Part shown: in pieces, positions 31,867 to 40,438 of the stretch
Layout of the letters: every line of letters begins with the position of its first letter
Position numbering within the stretch: position 1 is the first letter of the stretch
NCBI RefSeq assembly: GCF_002804065.1
Contig: NZ_CP024955.1
Span: 372,001-436,000 of the forward strand
Direction of reading: 5' to 3'
Length of the DNA: 64,000 nt
Origin: Kyrpidia spormannii
GTDB lineage: Bacteria > Bacillota > Bacilli > Kyrpidiales > Kyrpidiaceae
Translations under genes and position numbers: made by a program
The notes under the pieces: generated by a model
Database searches by the model: none
What the model was told of the DNA's origin: nothing
Seen by the model: the letters and a program-made list of their open reading frames with translations, nothing else

Positions 31867-32919
31867 TTAGGGGTGGATCCGGCTATGACGACGCACAAGT
31901 CTATGATGATGATTGTGACCATGATCATGGTCCTGTCCATGATAGCCGTGGAAACTTTCGCGGTGATGAAAAGATTCCCCCTGTTCTTCCACAGGGTCCA
32001 CATGGACTTGTACTGTGGATAGATGGTCAATATCATGTTGAAGCCGATGAATGACATTCTTAGCGATTTGATGTGCATCTTTCACGGAAAGATTTGAGTT
32101 AACCGTGATGCTGATGTCAGCCAAAACTTCATGACCAAACCAACGAGCCTTGACGTCATTGACCTTCAGGACACCGGATACGCTCGCAGCGGAAGCGGCC
32201 ATTGCGTCAATCTTCTCCGGTTCGATACCGTCGAGGATTCTGGTCAACACCGTTTTGGCGGAATCTTTGACAATAAGAAGAATCATGAGAGTGATACCGA
32301 GACCCACAATTGGGTCGACGATGGGATAACCCAGCCATGCACCGACCACCCCAATGAGCACGGCTAAAGAAGTAAGGCCGTCCACCCTCGCGTGATGACC
32401 ATCGGCAATCAGGGCTGCACTCCCGATCTTCTTGCCCATGCGGATGCGGTAGACAGCGACCATCTCATTTCCCAAAAAACCGATGACTGATGCCAGCGCA
32501 ACAACTCCCAAATGGTTGATCGAAGAACTGTGGATGAGTTTTAGAACTGATTCGTAGGCTGCAACGATGGCGCTCACCAGAATGACCAGGACAATGAACA
32601 AACCGGCAATGTCCTCAGTGCGGTTTAACCCATACGGAAATCGCCTTGTAGGCAGGCGGCGACTCAAGATGAATGCGAACCAAAGCGGGATGGAGGTGAA
32701 TGCATCTCCAAAGTTATGAATTGTGTCTGCCAGCAGCGCGACACTGCCCGACAGCGCCACAAAGGCGGCTTGCACGATGCCTGTCACAAGGAGACCCACA
32801 AACGAAATCATCAAAACTCTGGTCGCTTCTTTGTCTTGAACGATACTGCTGTCTACACCACGATGTGTGTGGCTGTGTCCTCCGTCATGGTGGTGAGAGT
32901 GACCGTGTCCGAACCCCAT
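31867..32919 (-). CDS. Cation diffusion facilitator (DmeF-like Co/Ni/Zn exporter)
   Basis: 350 residues with six membrane segments. Metal-site residues are seen in ADTIHNFGD (Asp65, His68, Asp72) and ADGHHARVDGLTS. Both ends are His-rich (HGHSHHHDGGHSHTH at the N terminus, HGYHGQDHDHGHNHHH at the C terminus). A CsoR/RcnR-type repressor gene lies 12 bases upstream in the same direction, the arrangement of dmeRF cobalt/nickel efflux operons. Metal identity is inferred. Confidence 0.9.
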   Translation of the reverse strand: MGFGHGHSHHHDGGHSHTHRGVDSSIVQDKEATRVLMISFVGLLVTGIVQAAFVALSGSVALLADTIHNFGDAFTSIPLWFAFILSRRLPTRRFPYGLNRTEDIAGLFIVLVILVSAIVAAYESVLKLIHSSSINHLGVVALASVIGFLGNEMVAVYRIRMGKKIGSAALIADGHHARVDGLTSLAVLIGVVGAWLGYPIVDPIVGLGITLMILLIVKDSAKTVLTRILDGIEPEKIDAMAASAASVSGVLKVNDVKARWFGHEVLADISITVNSNLSVKDAHQIAKNVIHRLQHDIDHLSTVQVHVDPVEEQGESFHHRESFHGYHGQDHDHGHNHHHRLVRRHSRIHP

Positions 32920-32931
32920 TCCGTCCCTCTC

Positions 32932-33207
32932 CTATCGAATATAATGATCCAAGGCATTGCGCAAGTCGCCCAACACCTTGTTCAAGTCGTCTTCGTGGCC
33001 AGCTGCGGCCACACACACCTCCAGATGGTCCTTCAAAATCACCTTGGCCACCCCATCAAGAGCCTTCTGAACGGCGGCGATTTGGATTAACAAATCCGAG
33101 CAGTCCCTGTCATCCTGCGCCATCTCTTTAATGGCCCGAACATGACCCTCAATCCGTGCCAATCGGTTGATCACTTGCTTTCGATATTTGTGTAAATGAT
33201 GTCCCAT
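32932..33207 (-). CDS. CsoR/RcnR-family metal-sensing repressor
   Basis: 91 residues of four-helix-bundle type. Candidate metal ligands are His22 (IEGHVRAI), Cys36 (DCSDLL), His61 and Cys65 (KDHLEVCV). A His in the GH position plus Cys-His-Cys is closer to nickel/cobalt sensors (InrS/DmeR) than to copper CsoR. ATG 33207 is eight bases after GGAGG. A G-tract operator lies directly upstream, and the CDF exporter follows. Confidence 0.88.
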   Translation of the reverse strand: MGHHLHKYRKQVINRLARIEGHVRAIKEMAQDDRDCSDLLIQIAAVQKALDGVAKVILKDHLEVCVAAAGHEDDLNKVLGDLRNALDHYIR

Positions 33208-33230
33208 GGCAGACGCCTCCATGACCCTGA

Positions 33231-33253
33231 ATATAACCCCCCCAGGGGGATAT
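33231..33253 (-). promoter_or_regulatory. CsoR/RcnR-type operator
   Basis: ATAT-aa-CCCCCCC-a-GGGGG-ATAT, an AT-flanked G/C-tract dyad typical of this repressor family, 24 bases before the repressor start. Confidence 0.75.
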
Positions 33254-33334
33254 GTCAACCACCGGATCACACCCCAACGCCCAGAGGCAAAATGGGCAAC
33301 CGCCGCATAGGGTGGAGCAGGAGGGAGAGGAGCG

Positions 33335-34396
33335 ATGAAAGGAGTCAAACGGAAACGAAGATGGTGGGCGGCCCTGGTGGCGGTGGCGCTTGCAGTTTTG
33401 GTTGCCGGATGTGGGGCCACAGGCACAGTGCCCGGGGCGCCGGGGCCGGCGCCCGGAGGGGGCGATGCCCTAGGGGCCCAGACCCAGACCATTCGATTCT
33501 CCGAGGTGATCCGGTCGATTTTTTACGCACCCCATTATGTGGCACTGGCCAAGGGGTTTTTTCAACAACAAGGGCTCAAGGTGGACATGGTGACTTCCCA
33601 AGGTTCGGATAAGGGAGCGGCGGCCCTCCTTGCGGGGACGGCGGATATCTCCCTGATCGGCCCGGAAACCTCCGTCTACATTTACAACCAGCACGGGGAA
33701 AAGAGCATCAAGGCTTTTTATCAACTGACCGGAGTGGATGGGTCATTCCTGGTGGGGCGGCCGACGTCGAAACCTTTCCGTTGGCAGGATTTAAACGGCA
33801 AGACGATCATCAGTTGGCGGCCCGGCAGTTCTCCGCAGATGGTTCTGAACCATGTGTTGGCCGAACAGGGCGTGCATGGCGCAAAGGTCATCACCAATAT
33901 CGCCCCCCAGGCCATGGTGGGGGCGTTCCGCAGCGGGCAGGGGGACTATATTCAGGTTTATGAACCCCTGGCTTCGATGTTGGAACAACAGGGGGTCGGA
34001 AAAGTGGTGGCTTCCCTGGGCGAAGCCGGCGGATCGTATCCTGAGACGGCCTATGAAGCAACGGACGCGTACGTTCACGCTCACCCCGACGTGATTCAAA
34101 AATGGTGCACGGCAGTGCACCAGGCCACTCGGTGGATCGAAAGCCACAGCCCCGCCGAAGTGGCGGACGTGATCGCTCCGTATTTTGAAGGCACGCCGAA
34201 AGACCTGATTGCACAATCGGTCCAGCGCTACGAACAACAACACACCTGGCCGGACAATCCAGTCCTGACGGAGGCACAGTTCGGGATTCTGCAAAATGTC
34301 CTCGTCGAAGCCGGGACGATCAAAGCGGATCAAAAGGTTTCATACAACGCCGTGGTGGAGACCCGGTTCGCCCAAAAAGCGGCGGGCGGCCAATGA
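33335..34396 (+). CDS. ABC transporter substrate-binding lipoprotein (SsuA/NMT1-like)
   Basis: 353 residues. A lipoprotein signal ends in LVAGC (Cys near 26), then a Gly/Pro-rich linker. The mature domain (IRSIFYAPHYVALAKGFFQQQGL, GTADISLIGPE, FRSGQGDYIQVYEP) is of the NMT1/SsuA type that binds sulfonates, taurine or pyrimidine precursors. It heads an ABC operon whose permease is now 9.5 kb away because an integrative element split the cluster. Substrate is unknown. Confidence 0.88.
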   Translation: MKGVKRKRRWWAALVAVALAVLVAGCGATGTVPGAPGPAPGGGDALGAQTQTIRFSEVIRSIFYAPHYVALAKGFFQQQGLKVDMVTSQGSDKGAAALLAGTADISLIGPETSVYIYNQHGEKSIKAFYQLTGVDGSFLVGRPTSKPFRWQDLNGKTIISWRPGSSPQMVLNHVLAEQGVHGAKVITNIAPQAMVGAFRSGQGDYIQVYEPLASMLEQQGVGKVVASLGEAGGSYPETAYEATDAYVHAHPDVIQKWCTAVHQATRWIESHSPAEVADVIAPYFEGTPKDLIAQSVQRYEQQHTWPDNPVLTEAQFGILQNVLVEAGTIKADQKVSYNAVVETRFAQKAAGGQ

Positions 34397-34532
34397 ATGG
34401 CACAGAGCAAAGGCATGTCAGGGGTGGTCGCGGGACGGCTTTTCTGCGGCCCTGGGGCCCCCCTGGCCGGGGCACGGGAGAGGGGACCCGCCCAACGGCG
34501 GCCCCGGGTATCACCGGAAGGAGGGGGTGCCG

Positions 34533-35303
34533 ATGGCGCAGATTGAGGTGCGCGGTGTGTCTCACCGATATTTTACCATGAAAGAAGAAACCGAGGCTCT
34601 GCGGAATGTGAATCTTCAGGTGGAAACCGGAGAATTCGTCAGCATCGTGGGGCCGAGCGGCTGCGGGAAGAGTACACTGTTGTCACTTCTGGCTGGGATG
34701 ATCCGGCCGACCCAGGGGGAGGTGCGCCTGTTCGGCGAGCTTCTCACCGGGCCCTCCCGACGGGTGGGATATATGTTGCAAAACGACTCTTTGTTCGAAT
34801 GGCGGGACGTTCTCCACAACGTCCTCATCGGCGCCGAGGTGCGCGGGCTCGACCGGGAGCCGGCCCGGCGGCGGGCGCTGGAACTACTTGAACGCTATGG
34901 CCTCGGCGGTTTTGTCGGCCACGCGCCCAAGCAGCTATCAGGAGGGATGCGCCAGCGGGTGGCTCTCATCCGGACCCTGTTGCTCGACCCAGATATTTTG
35001 CTTCTCGATGAGCCGTTTTCGGCGCTGGATTATCAAACCCGCCTCAGTCTTGGGGATGAGGTGGCCGGTATTTTGCGCGACCAGGGAAAGACGGTGGTTT
35101 TGGTGACTCACGATATTGCCGAGGCGATCACTATGGCGGACCGCGTGGTGGTGATGTCCAGGCGGCCGGCGACGATTACCGCGGAGCACCCGGTGCGGTA
35201 CGCGGCCGGGCGGCTTCCTCCTACGGCTCTGCGAAAAGAACCGGAGTTTTCCCGGTACTTTAACCGCGTGTGGGAGGAGTTGAAAGATCATGTCCGGGTT
35301 TGA
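34533..35303 (+). CDS. ABC transporter ATPase (SsuB/ThiZ-like), 3' end inside attL
   Basis: 256 residues with Walker A GPSGCGKST, Q-loop MLQND, signature LSGGMRQRVALIRTLL, Walker B ILLLDEPFSALD and the switch His in VTHDIAE. AAGGAGGGGG precedes ATG 34533. The last 27 codons lie in the left copy of the 99-bp direct repeat, so the gene is complete. The right copy carries the same C terminus with one change (Arg to Trp, second-to-last residue). Confidence 0.92.
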   Translation: MAQIEVRGVSHRYFTMKEETEALRNVNLQVETGEFVSIVGPSGCGKSTLLSLLAGMIRPTQGEVRLFGELLTGPSRRVGYMLQNDSLFEWRDVLHNVLIGAEVRGLDREPARRRALELLERYGLGGFVGHAPKQLSGGMRQRVALIRTLLLDPDILLLDEPFSALDYQTRLSLGDEVAGILRDQGKTVVLVTHDIAEAITMADRVVVMSRRPATITAEHPVRYAAGRLPPTALRKEPEFSRYFNRVWEELKDHVRV

Positions 35304-35321
35304 GCAGTTTGGGGAGTTGGA
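35223..35321 (+). repeat. Left attachment repeat (attL)
   Basis: A 99-bp direct repeat, 98/99 identical to 43803-43901; the difference is C35295 versus T43875. It covers the ATPase 3' end, its stop, and the permease ribosome site (GGGAGG) and start (ATG 35290). Confidence 0.95.
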
Positions 35322-35403
35322 GGAAAGCGCCCCTCCTGCTCGCCTTTTTTTCGCGGCTTGGTGCTGTCAACGTCTAAGTAGGGTTGCTATTTATGTACCA
35401 TGA
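35290..35403 (+). pseudogene. Orphan permease start at attL
   Basis: A 37-codon frame created by integration. It begins with the native permease start (MSGFEQFGEL) and then runs into element sequence to a TGA at 35401. It overlaps the ATPase stop by 14 bases. Probably a junction by-product. Confidence 0.7.
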
Positions 35404-35744
35404 AAATAGACCACAGTCAACAGGGGAACAGGAGCGGTCACAACAGGGCGGCGGAATGTGATTCTTTGGCCCCTGTCGGAGGCAGAGAGTGATCGACGCT
35501 ATATATCCTGTGGATAACCTAAGAATCCGTTTTTTAGACACCACATAAAGCCACCATGCGAATTCCGAAGTATGAGCGAGAAAGAAAGAGAGATACACGG
35601 ATTTTTTGGATTTTCGTTCGAAAGCCGGATTTTATCTACGACCGAACAACCTCTAGTATAACTGTGAACATTTCCTCGGGGGTGATAGTCTCAGGTAGGA
35701 TTTCAGCCCATGCTGTCGAATTTTAGAGTTTGGGAGGTGAAAAC
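35322..35744. other. Left-end non-coding region of the element
   Basis: About 420 bases, less GC-rich than its surroundings. No gene is supported; the minus-strand frame at 35374-35598 has no ribosome site or family features. A TATAACT near 35655 may be the -10 of the Cro-like gene's promoter. Confidence 0.5.
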
Positions 35745-35990
35745 ATGACTGGACTCACGAAGCTGGAGGTCCTGCGCCGCGCCCGTGGCTGGACGCAGAC
35801 GGACGTTTCACAAATGATCGGCGTGTCGGGCGGCCTCATTTCGCACATCGAAAGGCGTGTCCGCTCGAGCTATCCCAAACTGCGCAAGGCGTTGGCGGAG
35901 CTGTACGGGGTGTCGGAATCCACCTTGTTCGACGACCTCGGCATGGCCAAGGAAGTGGACCCCGCAGGTCTCGAGCGGCTGGTGGGGTGA
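35745..35990 (+). CDS. Cro/C1-type HTH regulator of the element
   Basis: 81 residues. LEVLRRARGWTQTDVSQMIGVSGGLISHIERR is a clear Xre-family helix-turn-helix. ATG 35745 follows GGGAGGTGA. As the first gene of the rightward cluster it probably controls the replication genes. Confidence 0.88.
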   Translation: MTGLTKLEVLRRARGWTQTDVSQMIGVSGGLISHIERRVRSSYPKLRKALAELYGVSESTLFDDLGMAKEVDPAGLERLVG

Positions 35991-36044
35991 ACAAAAAACA
36001 ACCCCCGGGATGCTGGCCCGGGGACTAGGAGGATGATTGATCGC

Positions 36045-36335
36045 ATGGAAATCGTACAACTGCAAACGGACATGGCCCACCGCCGGACCAAACGCGAGGC
36101 AGTGTGGCGCTATCTCACCGACCACATGGGGGAATGGGTAGACGCCCACGTGTTCACGCATCCCTCTATCGGCGGGAGCGAAGGCCTGCGGCGGCTCAGG
36201 GAGATCCGCGCATCCCTGCCGCCTTATTGGCGCATCGAAATGAGGCGCAAGCCTGGCCCCAACGGAGAACGATTCCACGAGCGCCAATATCGCTTGGCAC
36301 GCACGGACAACCCCTCCGCCAAAGACTGCGGCTGA
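36045..36335 (+). CDS. Small winged-helix-like protein
   Basis: 96 residues. KREAVWRYLTDHMGEWVDAHVF followed by GGSEGLRRLREIR and a C-terminal ERQYRLAR strand resemble winged-helix proteins found in phages and plasmids. AGGAGG lies 12 bases before ATG 36045 (ATG 36033 abuts it). Function unknown; a DNA-binding role is inferred. Confidence 0.7.
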   Translation: MEIVQLQTDMAHRRTKREAVWRYLTDHMGEWVDAHVFTHPSIGGSEGLRRLREIRASLPPYWRIEMRRKPGPNGERFHERQYRLARTDNPSAKDCG

Positions 36336-36543
36336 GATCATCGGGCGCATCATGGCCTCCCTGTGCCTACAGGCAGGTATGGCCGTGGTGTGCCCTTGGC
36401 TTTGGGCCGGAGCACCCGCCCTTGGGCGATTTTCATGTACCACGGTGGGGCATCTAATATCACATCTAATACATTACACGAATTCGATTAGATGGTCAAC
36501 ACGAAAACGTGTATTTTGTACCCGAAAAATTGAGGTGATGATC

Positions 36544-37314
36544 ATGGCTATCACGCCCTTAACATACATCAAGCACGCCCTTTCCATCATCCCGCTCGAA
36601 CCCAAGGGCAAGCGCCCGCTCATCAGGTGGGAGCCGTTTCAGCATAAGCGCCCGACATGGGAGCAAGTCATGCGCTGGTCCCAGGATCATCCCGGGTGCA
36701 ACTGGGCGATTGTGACGGGGGCGGTCAGCGGAGTGGTGGTCCTGGACCTGGACACCCCCGAGGCCGCCCAGGAGATCAAGCAGAAAGGCGTTGAGGCCGT
36801 CGGCCCTGTGGTCAAGACCGGTAAGGGGTGGCATCTGTATTTCCGGCATCCCGGGCATCCCGTACAGAACGCCGTGAAGCTTCTCCCCGGCGTGGACGTT
36901 CGGGGTGACGGGGGGTACGTGGCGGCCCCGCCGTCCGTGCATCCAAGCGGGGCGGCGTACCAATGGGTGCGGGGGCGCTCCATCCTGGAGATCGAGCCCC
37001 CGCCTCTCCCTGAGTGGGTGGAGGAACTGCTGAACCAGCCGCAGGAGCCCGCAAGGGGTGTCAGCATCCAACTGGAGGGCATTGGCGACGACATCGAGCG
37101 CATAGCCCTTGGTGTAGGGCAAGGGGAGCGCAACCAGGCCGCCGCCCGGCTGGCCGGGTATCTGTTCTCTTTCCGCCGGATGAACCCAAACGTGGCGGCG
37201 GCTCTCTTGGAGGCATGGAACCTGACCAACCGCCCTCCCCTGCCCTTGCGGGAGCTTCACAGGACGATAAACAGCATTGCCAAACGCCAAGCGCGGAAGG
37301 AGATGGGGGCGTGA
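36544..37314 (+). CDS. Bifunctional primase-polymerase (prim-pol)
   Basis: 256 residues. The AEP-type prim-pol domain shows the catalytic VVLDLD (Asp68, Asp70), GKGWHLYF with its His (97), and GVDVRGDGGYVAAPPSVHPSG. The last 70 residues (GQGERNQAAARLAGYLF, LREL-HRTINSIAKRQ) match the helical PriCT domain. The frame is open further upstream, but GAGGTGATG precedes ATG 36544. It should prime element replication. The stop lies two bases before the next start. Confidence 0.9.
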   Translation: MAITPLTYIKHALSIIPLEPKGKRPLIRWEPFQHKRPTWEQVMRWSQDHPGCNWAIVTGAVSGVVVLDLDTPEAAQEIKQKGVEAVGPVVKTGKGWHLYFRHPGHPVQNAVKLLPGVDVRGDGGYVAAPPSVHPSGAAYQWVRGRSILEIEPPPLPEWVEELLNQPQEPARGVSIQLEGIGDDIERIALGVGQGERNQAAARLAGYLFSFRRMNPNVAAALLEAWNLTNRPPLPLRELHRTINSIAKRQARKEMGA

Positions 37315-37316
37315 AC

Positions 37317-38771
37317 ATGGACGGAAGCAACGCACTGACTGGCCTGATCGAGTTGCAGAACGCAAGGCGTCTCCGGGCGGCCCGGGAGGACTTCGCGGAC
37401 GGGACGGAACGGGCGGCGGTGCCTTTCAAGACCGAGACCGTGGAGCCGTTCCCGGTGGACGTGTTCCCTTCCTCCCTGGCCCGCTTTGTGGCCGAGGGCG
37501 CGGCGTCCCTGAACTGCCCTCCCGACTTCATCGGGGTGCCCATGCTTTCAGTGGCCGGGGCGCTCATCGGGACAAGCAACGTCATCCGCCCGAAGCCAGA
37601 CCGGACGGAGTACGCCCGTATCTGGACAATCGTGGTGGGCAACCCGGGGAGTGCGAAGACCCCGGCGCTGGAAACCGTCTTGGAACCCCTTCATTCGATC
37701 CAGGCGGAGTTAAAAGACCGCTTTGATCTTGCCGAGGCCGCTTATGAGGACGCCATGACCCGCTGGGCGCAGGACAGGAAGCAACCGAGGCCGCAACCGC
37801 CGGTGATGGAGCAGATTTACACAACGGACACCACGATTGAAGCCCTGGCTGAACTCCTGTCCCGAAACCAAAGGGGGCTGCTCATCTACCAGGAAGAGGC
37901 CGCCGGGTGGGTGTTGAGCATGAACCAGTACAAGGGCGGCAAGGGATCGGACAAGCAGAACGCCCTGTCCCTCTGGAGCGGGGCTCCCATTGTGGGAAAC
38001 CGCAAGGGGAAACAAGCCATATACGTTCCCAAGCCGTTCGTCGGCTTCACCGGCGGCATTCAGCCCGATGTCCTGGCCCAGTTGAGGAATGAGATGTCGG
38101 AGGCTGACGGCTTCATTCACCGCTTCCTGATCGTTCAGCCCGACCGGGTGCAGAAACGGAGGACGGACGCCATCCTGTCCTCCGAGGCCAAAGAGTCATG
38201 GAGCAAGGCATGCCAGGCACTCAGGGACCTTCAGCCCGCCGAGAACGGCCCCTATCCGTTCGCATTCTCTCCGGATGGACTGGAAGCATGGAACGCATGG
38301 CAAGACGACCACTACGCGGAGCAGAACACCGAGGACTTCCCGGAATATCTTGAAGGTCCCTGGGCGAAGATCGATGCATACGCCCTGCGCCTCGCCCTGG
38401 TGGTTCACCTTCTCAGGGCGGTGGCCGGAGAGATCCCGGACGACGCCGATGTAGACGCCGAGACCATGCGCCGGGTGGACAAGCTCATTCGGTACTTCAA
38501 AAGCCACGCCCGCCGAGTGTATGGCCAACTCCGGGAGACCCCCGAAGATCGCAAGGTGAGGCAGGCGGTGGCGTGGCTGGAGAAGAGAGGCGGGGAGGCG
38601 ACCATCCGTGACCTAGTACGTTACAAGGTGGCAGGGACCAAGACAGCCGACGACGCCGAAGCCCTGGCCAACCTGCTTATCAAGCGCGGCCATGCGACCA
38701 AGGTAACGGATTCGCGAACTACCAAAATTCAACTGGTAATGGAAGAGAAAGAACCTGATTCTAGTTTATAA
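37317..38771 (+). CDS. DUF3987 replication ATPase/helicase-like protein
   Basis: 484 residues. A P-loop VGNPGSAKTPALE (about 108-119), LLIYQEEAAGWVLSMNQY, SGAPIVGNRKGK and FVGFTGGIQPDVL are the conserved boxes of DUF3987 (YfjI-like) proteins, which accompany prim-pol genes in phages, satellites and integrated plasmids. A C-terminal winged helix (RKVRQAVAWLEKRGGEATIRDLV) may bind DNA. The repeat array that I take for an origin starts five bases after its stop. Confidence 0.88.
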   Translation: MDGSNALTGLIELQNARRLRAAREDFADGTERAAVPFKTETVEPFPVDVFPSSLARFVAEGAASLNCPPDFIGVPMLSVAGALIGTSNVIRPKPDRTEYARIWTIVVGNPGSAKTPALETVLEPLHSIQAELKDRFDLAEAAYEDAMTRWAQDRKQPRPQPPVMEQIYTTDTTIEALAELLSRNQRGLLIYQEEAAGWVLSMNQYKGGKGSDKQNALSLWSGAPIVGNRKGKQAIYVPKPFVGFTGGIQPDVLAQLRNEMSEADGFIHRFLIVQPDRVQKRRTDAILSSEAKESWSKACQALRDLQPAENGPYPFAFSPDGLEAWNAWQDDHYAEQNTEDFPEYLEGPWAKIDAYALRLALVVHLLRAVAGEIPDDADVDAETMRRVDKLIRYFKSHARRVYGQLRETPEDRKVRQAVAWLEKRGGEATIRDLVRYKVAGTKTADDAEALANLLIKRGHATKVTDSRTTKIQLVMEEKEPDSSL

Positions 38772-38775
38772 ATCC

Positions 38776-38985
38776 ACTCGACACTCGACACAAGCCCGAT
38801 TTTCTCAGTCATATCAAGGGATTAGAGGCGATTTACGTACTCGACAAATCACTCGACACTACTCGACACTTTACCAATAAATGTTAGGAACTGTCGAGTA
38901 GTGTCGACTTAAGTGTCGAGTGCAAAAAAAAGGCCGAAACCCCTTGTGGCACAAGGCATTAAAGGCTATGTGTCGAGTGTCGAGT
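38776..38985. repeat. Mirror-symmetric array of ten ACTCGACA/TGTCGAGT boxes, candidate replication origin
   Basis: Forward ACTCGACA starts at 38776, 38783, 38839, 38851 and 38861. Inverse TGTCGAGT starts at 38892, 38914, 38971 and 38978, plus a variant TGTCGACT at 38902. The outer pairs overlap into perfect 15-bp inverted copies (38776-38790, 38971-38985), and all pairs are symmetric about 38880 to within one base. An AT-rich core (38869-38891) sits in the centre. A small hairpin (CCTTGT/ACAAGG, 38943-38957) lies in the right arm. Confidence 0.9.
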
Positions 38986-39050
38986 AAGAAAATGAATGAG
39001 AGCCCAAAGGTGCTGGAAATTCATCCATGATGGAGGGGGAGGTTATCCCG

Positions 39051-39458
39051 ATGGACAAGCCCAAGCGGTTGGCCCCGATGAAGACCATTCATGAGATCGA
39101 GCTTCCCGAGAAGTCTAAAGCAATCCCCACGGGCAAGCCCAAGCGACTGGCTCCCTTAAAGACGATCTATGACCTCGGGTACCAGGAGGGGAGCCACCAA
39201 GAGGCAAGCCTGCCCCCGGCTTTGGTGCCCATGGAGCCCGCTGTGGCCTCACAGGAGCCCGTGAAGGCCCCCGCCTATGTGGTCACTGCGGACGGCTCCC
39301 CGGTGGCCTCCCTGGGGAGCATGGCGGAGGCCCTGGAGGCCCTGGCCGCCGTCGTCCGCTCCACTCCCTCGCGCCCTGGCCATACGGTGCGGATCGAGAT
39401 TCGGGACGCCGCCGGGAAGCCCCTGCGAATCTGCTATCTGCCGCGTGGCAGGGGGTGA
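39051..39458 (+). CDS. Element protein with duplicated KPKRLAP-x-KTI motif
   Basis: 135 residues, not recognised. The first 45 residues contain the same basic motif twice (KPKRLAPMKTIHEI and KPKRLAPLKTIYDL). A proline-rich linker then leads to a domain with ALEALAAVVRSTPSRPGH and VRIEIRDAAGKPLRICYL. ATG 39051 lies eight bases after a long GGAGGGGGAGG site. Likely a small DNA- or protein-binding accessory factor, by inference. Confidence 0.7.
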   Translation: MDKPKRLAPMKTIHEIELPEKSKAIPTGKPKRLAPLKTIYDLGYQEGSHQEASLPPALVPMEPAVASQEPVKAPAYVVTADGSPVASLGSMAEALEALAAVVRSTPSRPGHTVRIEIRDAAGKPLRICYLPRGRG

Positions 39459-39462
39459 GATC

Positions 39463-39636
39463 ATGAGAAGGACGACCGCAACCCCCGCCCTCCGCAAGCA
39501 TGTCTACCAGTGCCCGAAATGCCGGGCGGCAAGGACCGTCGAGACCATGGGCCGCGTGGTCCTGGCCCCCGTCTGTCCCCGCTGTGGCCTGCGCATGAAG
39601 CCGATGGGCGGCGGGGGCGGTGGTGACGCGGCGTGA
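39463..39636 (+). CDS. Small zinc-ribbon protein
   Basis: 57 residues with CPKC (near 18) and CPRC (near 39), a four-cysteine zinc ribbon, and a Gly-rich tail. It starts four bases after the preceding stop and overlaps the next gene by four bases (GTGA). Confidence 0.7.
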   Translation: MRRTTATPALRKHVYQCPKCRAARTVETMGRVVLAPVCPRCGLRMKPMGGGGGGDAA

Positions 39637-39755
39637 CGGGCAACCGCCGAAAGGGGGTGTGGCACGTGGTTATTTGGGTGCTGGCCGCCGTCCTGCTCTT
39701 CGCCGGGGCATATTCGGCTGTCCTGTATGGCTGGCATGACGCCGGGCGGGACTGA
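39633..39755 (+). CDS. 40-residue single-helix membrane protein
   Basis: A GTG start overlaps the zinc-ribbon stop. A basic N terminus (TGNRRKGVW) precedes one membrane helix (VVIWVLAAVLLFAGAYSAVL) and a short polar tail. Support comes from the overlap and the transmembrane pattern; no family recognised. Confidence 0.6.
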   Translation: MTGNRRKGVWHVVIWVLAAVLLFAGAYSAVLYGWHDAGRD

Positions 39756-39899
39756 AGCGACCAACTGGCCCCCCTAAAAAGGACATACCCTCCAGAGCCC
39801 CAGAATCGCCCGTAGAGGCGTCGAATGCCGGGGGTGGCTATCATACCATTACCGTGCACGAAAAAGGCGCTTAAAATGGCTCCTAGGAGGCCGTTTTGG

Positions 39900-39930
39900 A
39901 GGGCGTCGGCAGAATCGACGCCCTTTCGTT
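39900..39930 (+). terminator. Terminator before the HTH/terminase-like gene
   Basis: A 9-bp stem (39900-39908 with 39916-39924), 7-base loop, then TTCGTT. It would end the replication and accessory transcript. Confidence 0.65.
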
Positions 39931-40009
39931 AGGGTGCTGACACTGGCAGTACCATTGCGGTGGCTTCAGTTGAACTGAACCCCTACCAGGGGTGGCGGAG
40001 GTGGACCAC

Positions 40010-40432
40010 GTGACCAAAGCGGACAGAAGCCGACAACTGAGCATTGAGCAACTGAACGCGATTGACATGCTGGTGCAGGGCAAGAGCGACCGGGAGGTTG
40101 CCGAGGCCGTCGGTGTGGCCCGGCAGACCGTGACGGAGTGGAGGAACCGCAATCCCGCGTTCATGGCGGAACTGAACCGACGGCGGCAGGAGGTATGGGG
40201 CGCTCAGGCCGAGAGGCTCAGGCACTTGGTGGCCCGCGCCGTGGACGTGCTGGAGCAGGACCTTGAGCAGACCGATGACCCGAAGCTTCGGCAGTCGGCG
40301 GCGGTGCACATCCTGCGGTGCGTTGGTTTGTACGGTGCCAACCTGGAGCCGACCGGCCCGACGGACCCCGAGGACATCGAAAGGCGAGAGGCGGAAGACC
40401 GGCTTATTCGCGACATCCTGCGGGTGGGGTGA
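40010..40432 (+). CDS. Terminase-small-subunit-like / phBC6A51-type HTH protein
   Basis: 140 residues. LSIEQLNAIDMLVQGKSDREVAEAVGVARQTVTEWRNRNPAFMAELN is a helix-turn-helix as in phage small terminases and the phBC6A51 family. A helical stretch (LRHLVARAVDVLEQDLEQ, LRQSAAVHILRCVGLYG) follows. GTG 40010 is seven bases after GGAGGT. No large terminase gene is present, so it may redirect a helper phage's packaging, or simply be a DNA-binding regulator. Confidence 0.75.
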   Translation: MTKADRSRQLSIEQLNAIDMLVQGKSDREVAEAVGVARQTVTEWRNRNPAFMAELNRRRQEVWGAQAERLRHLVARAVDVLEQDLEQTDDPKLRQSAAVHILRCVGLYGANLEPTGPTDPEDIERREAEDRLIRDILRVG

Positions 40433-40438
40433 GTTATC

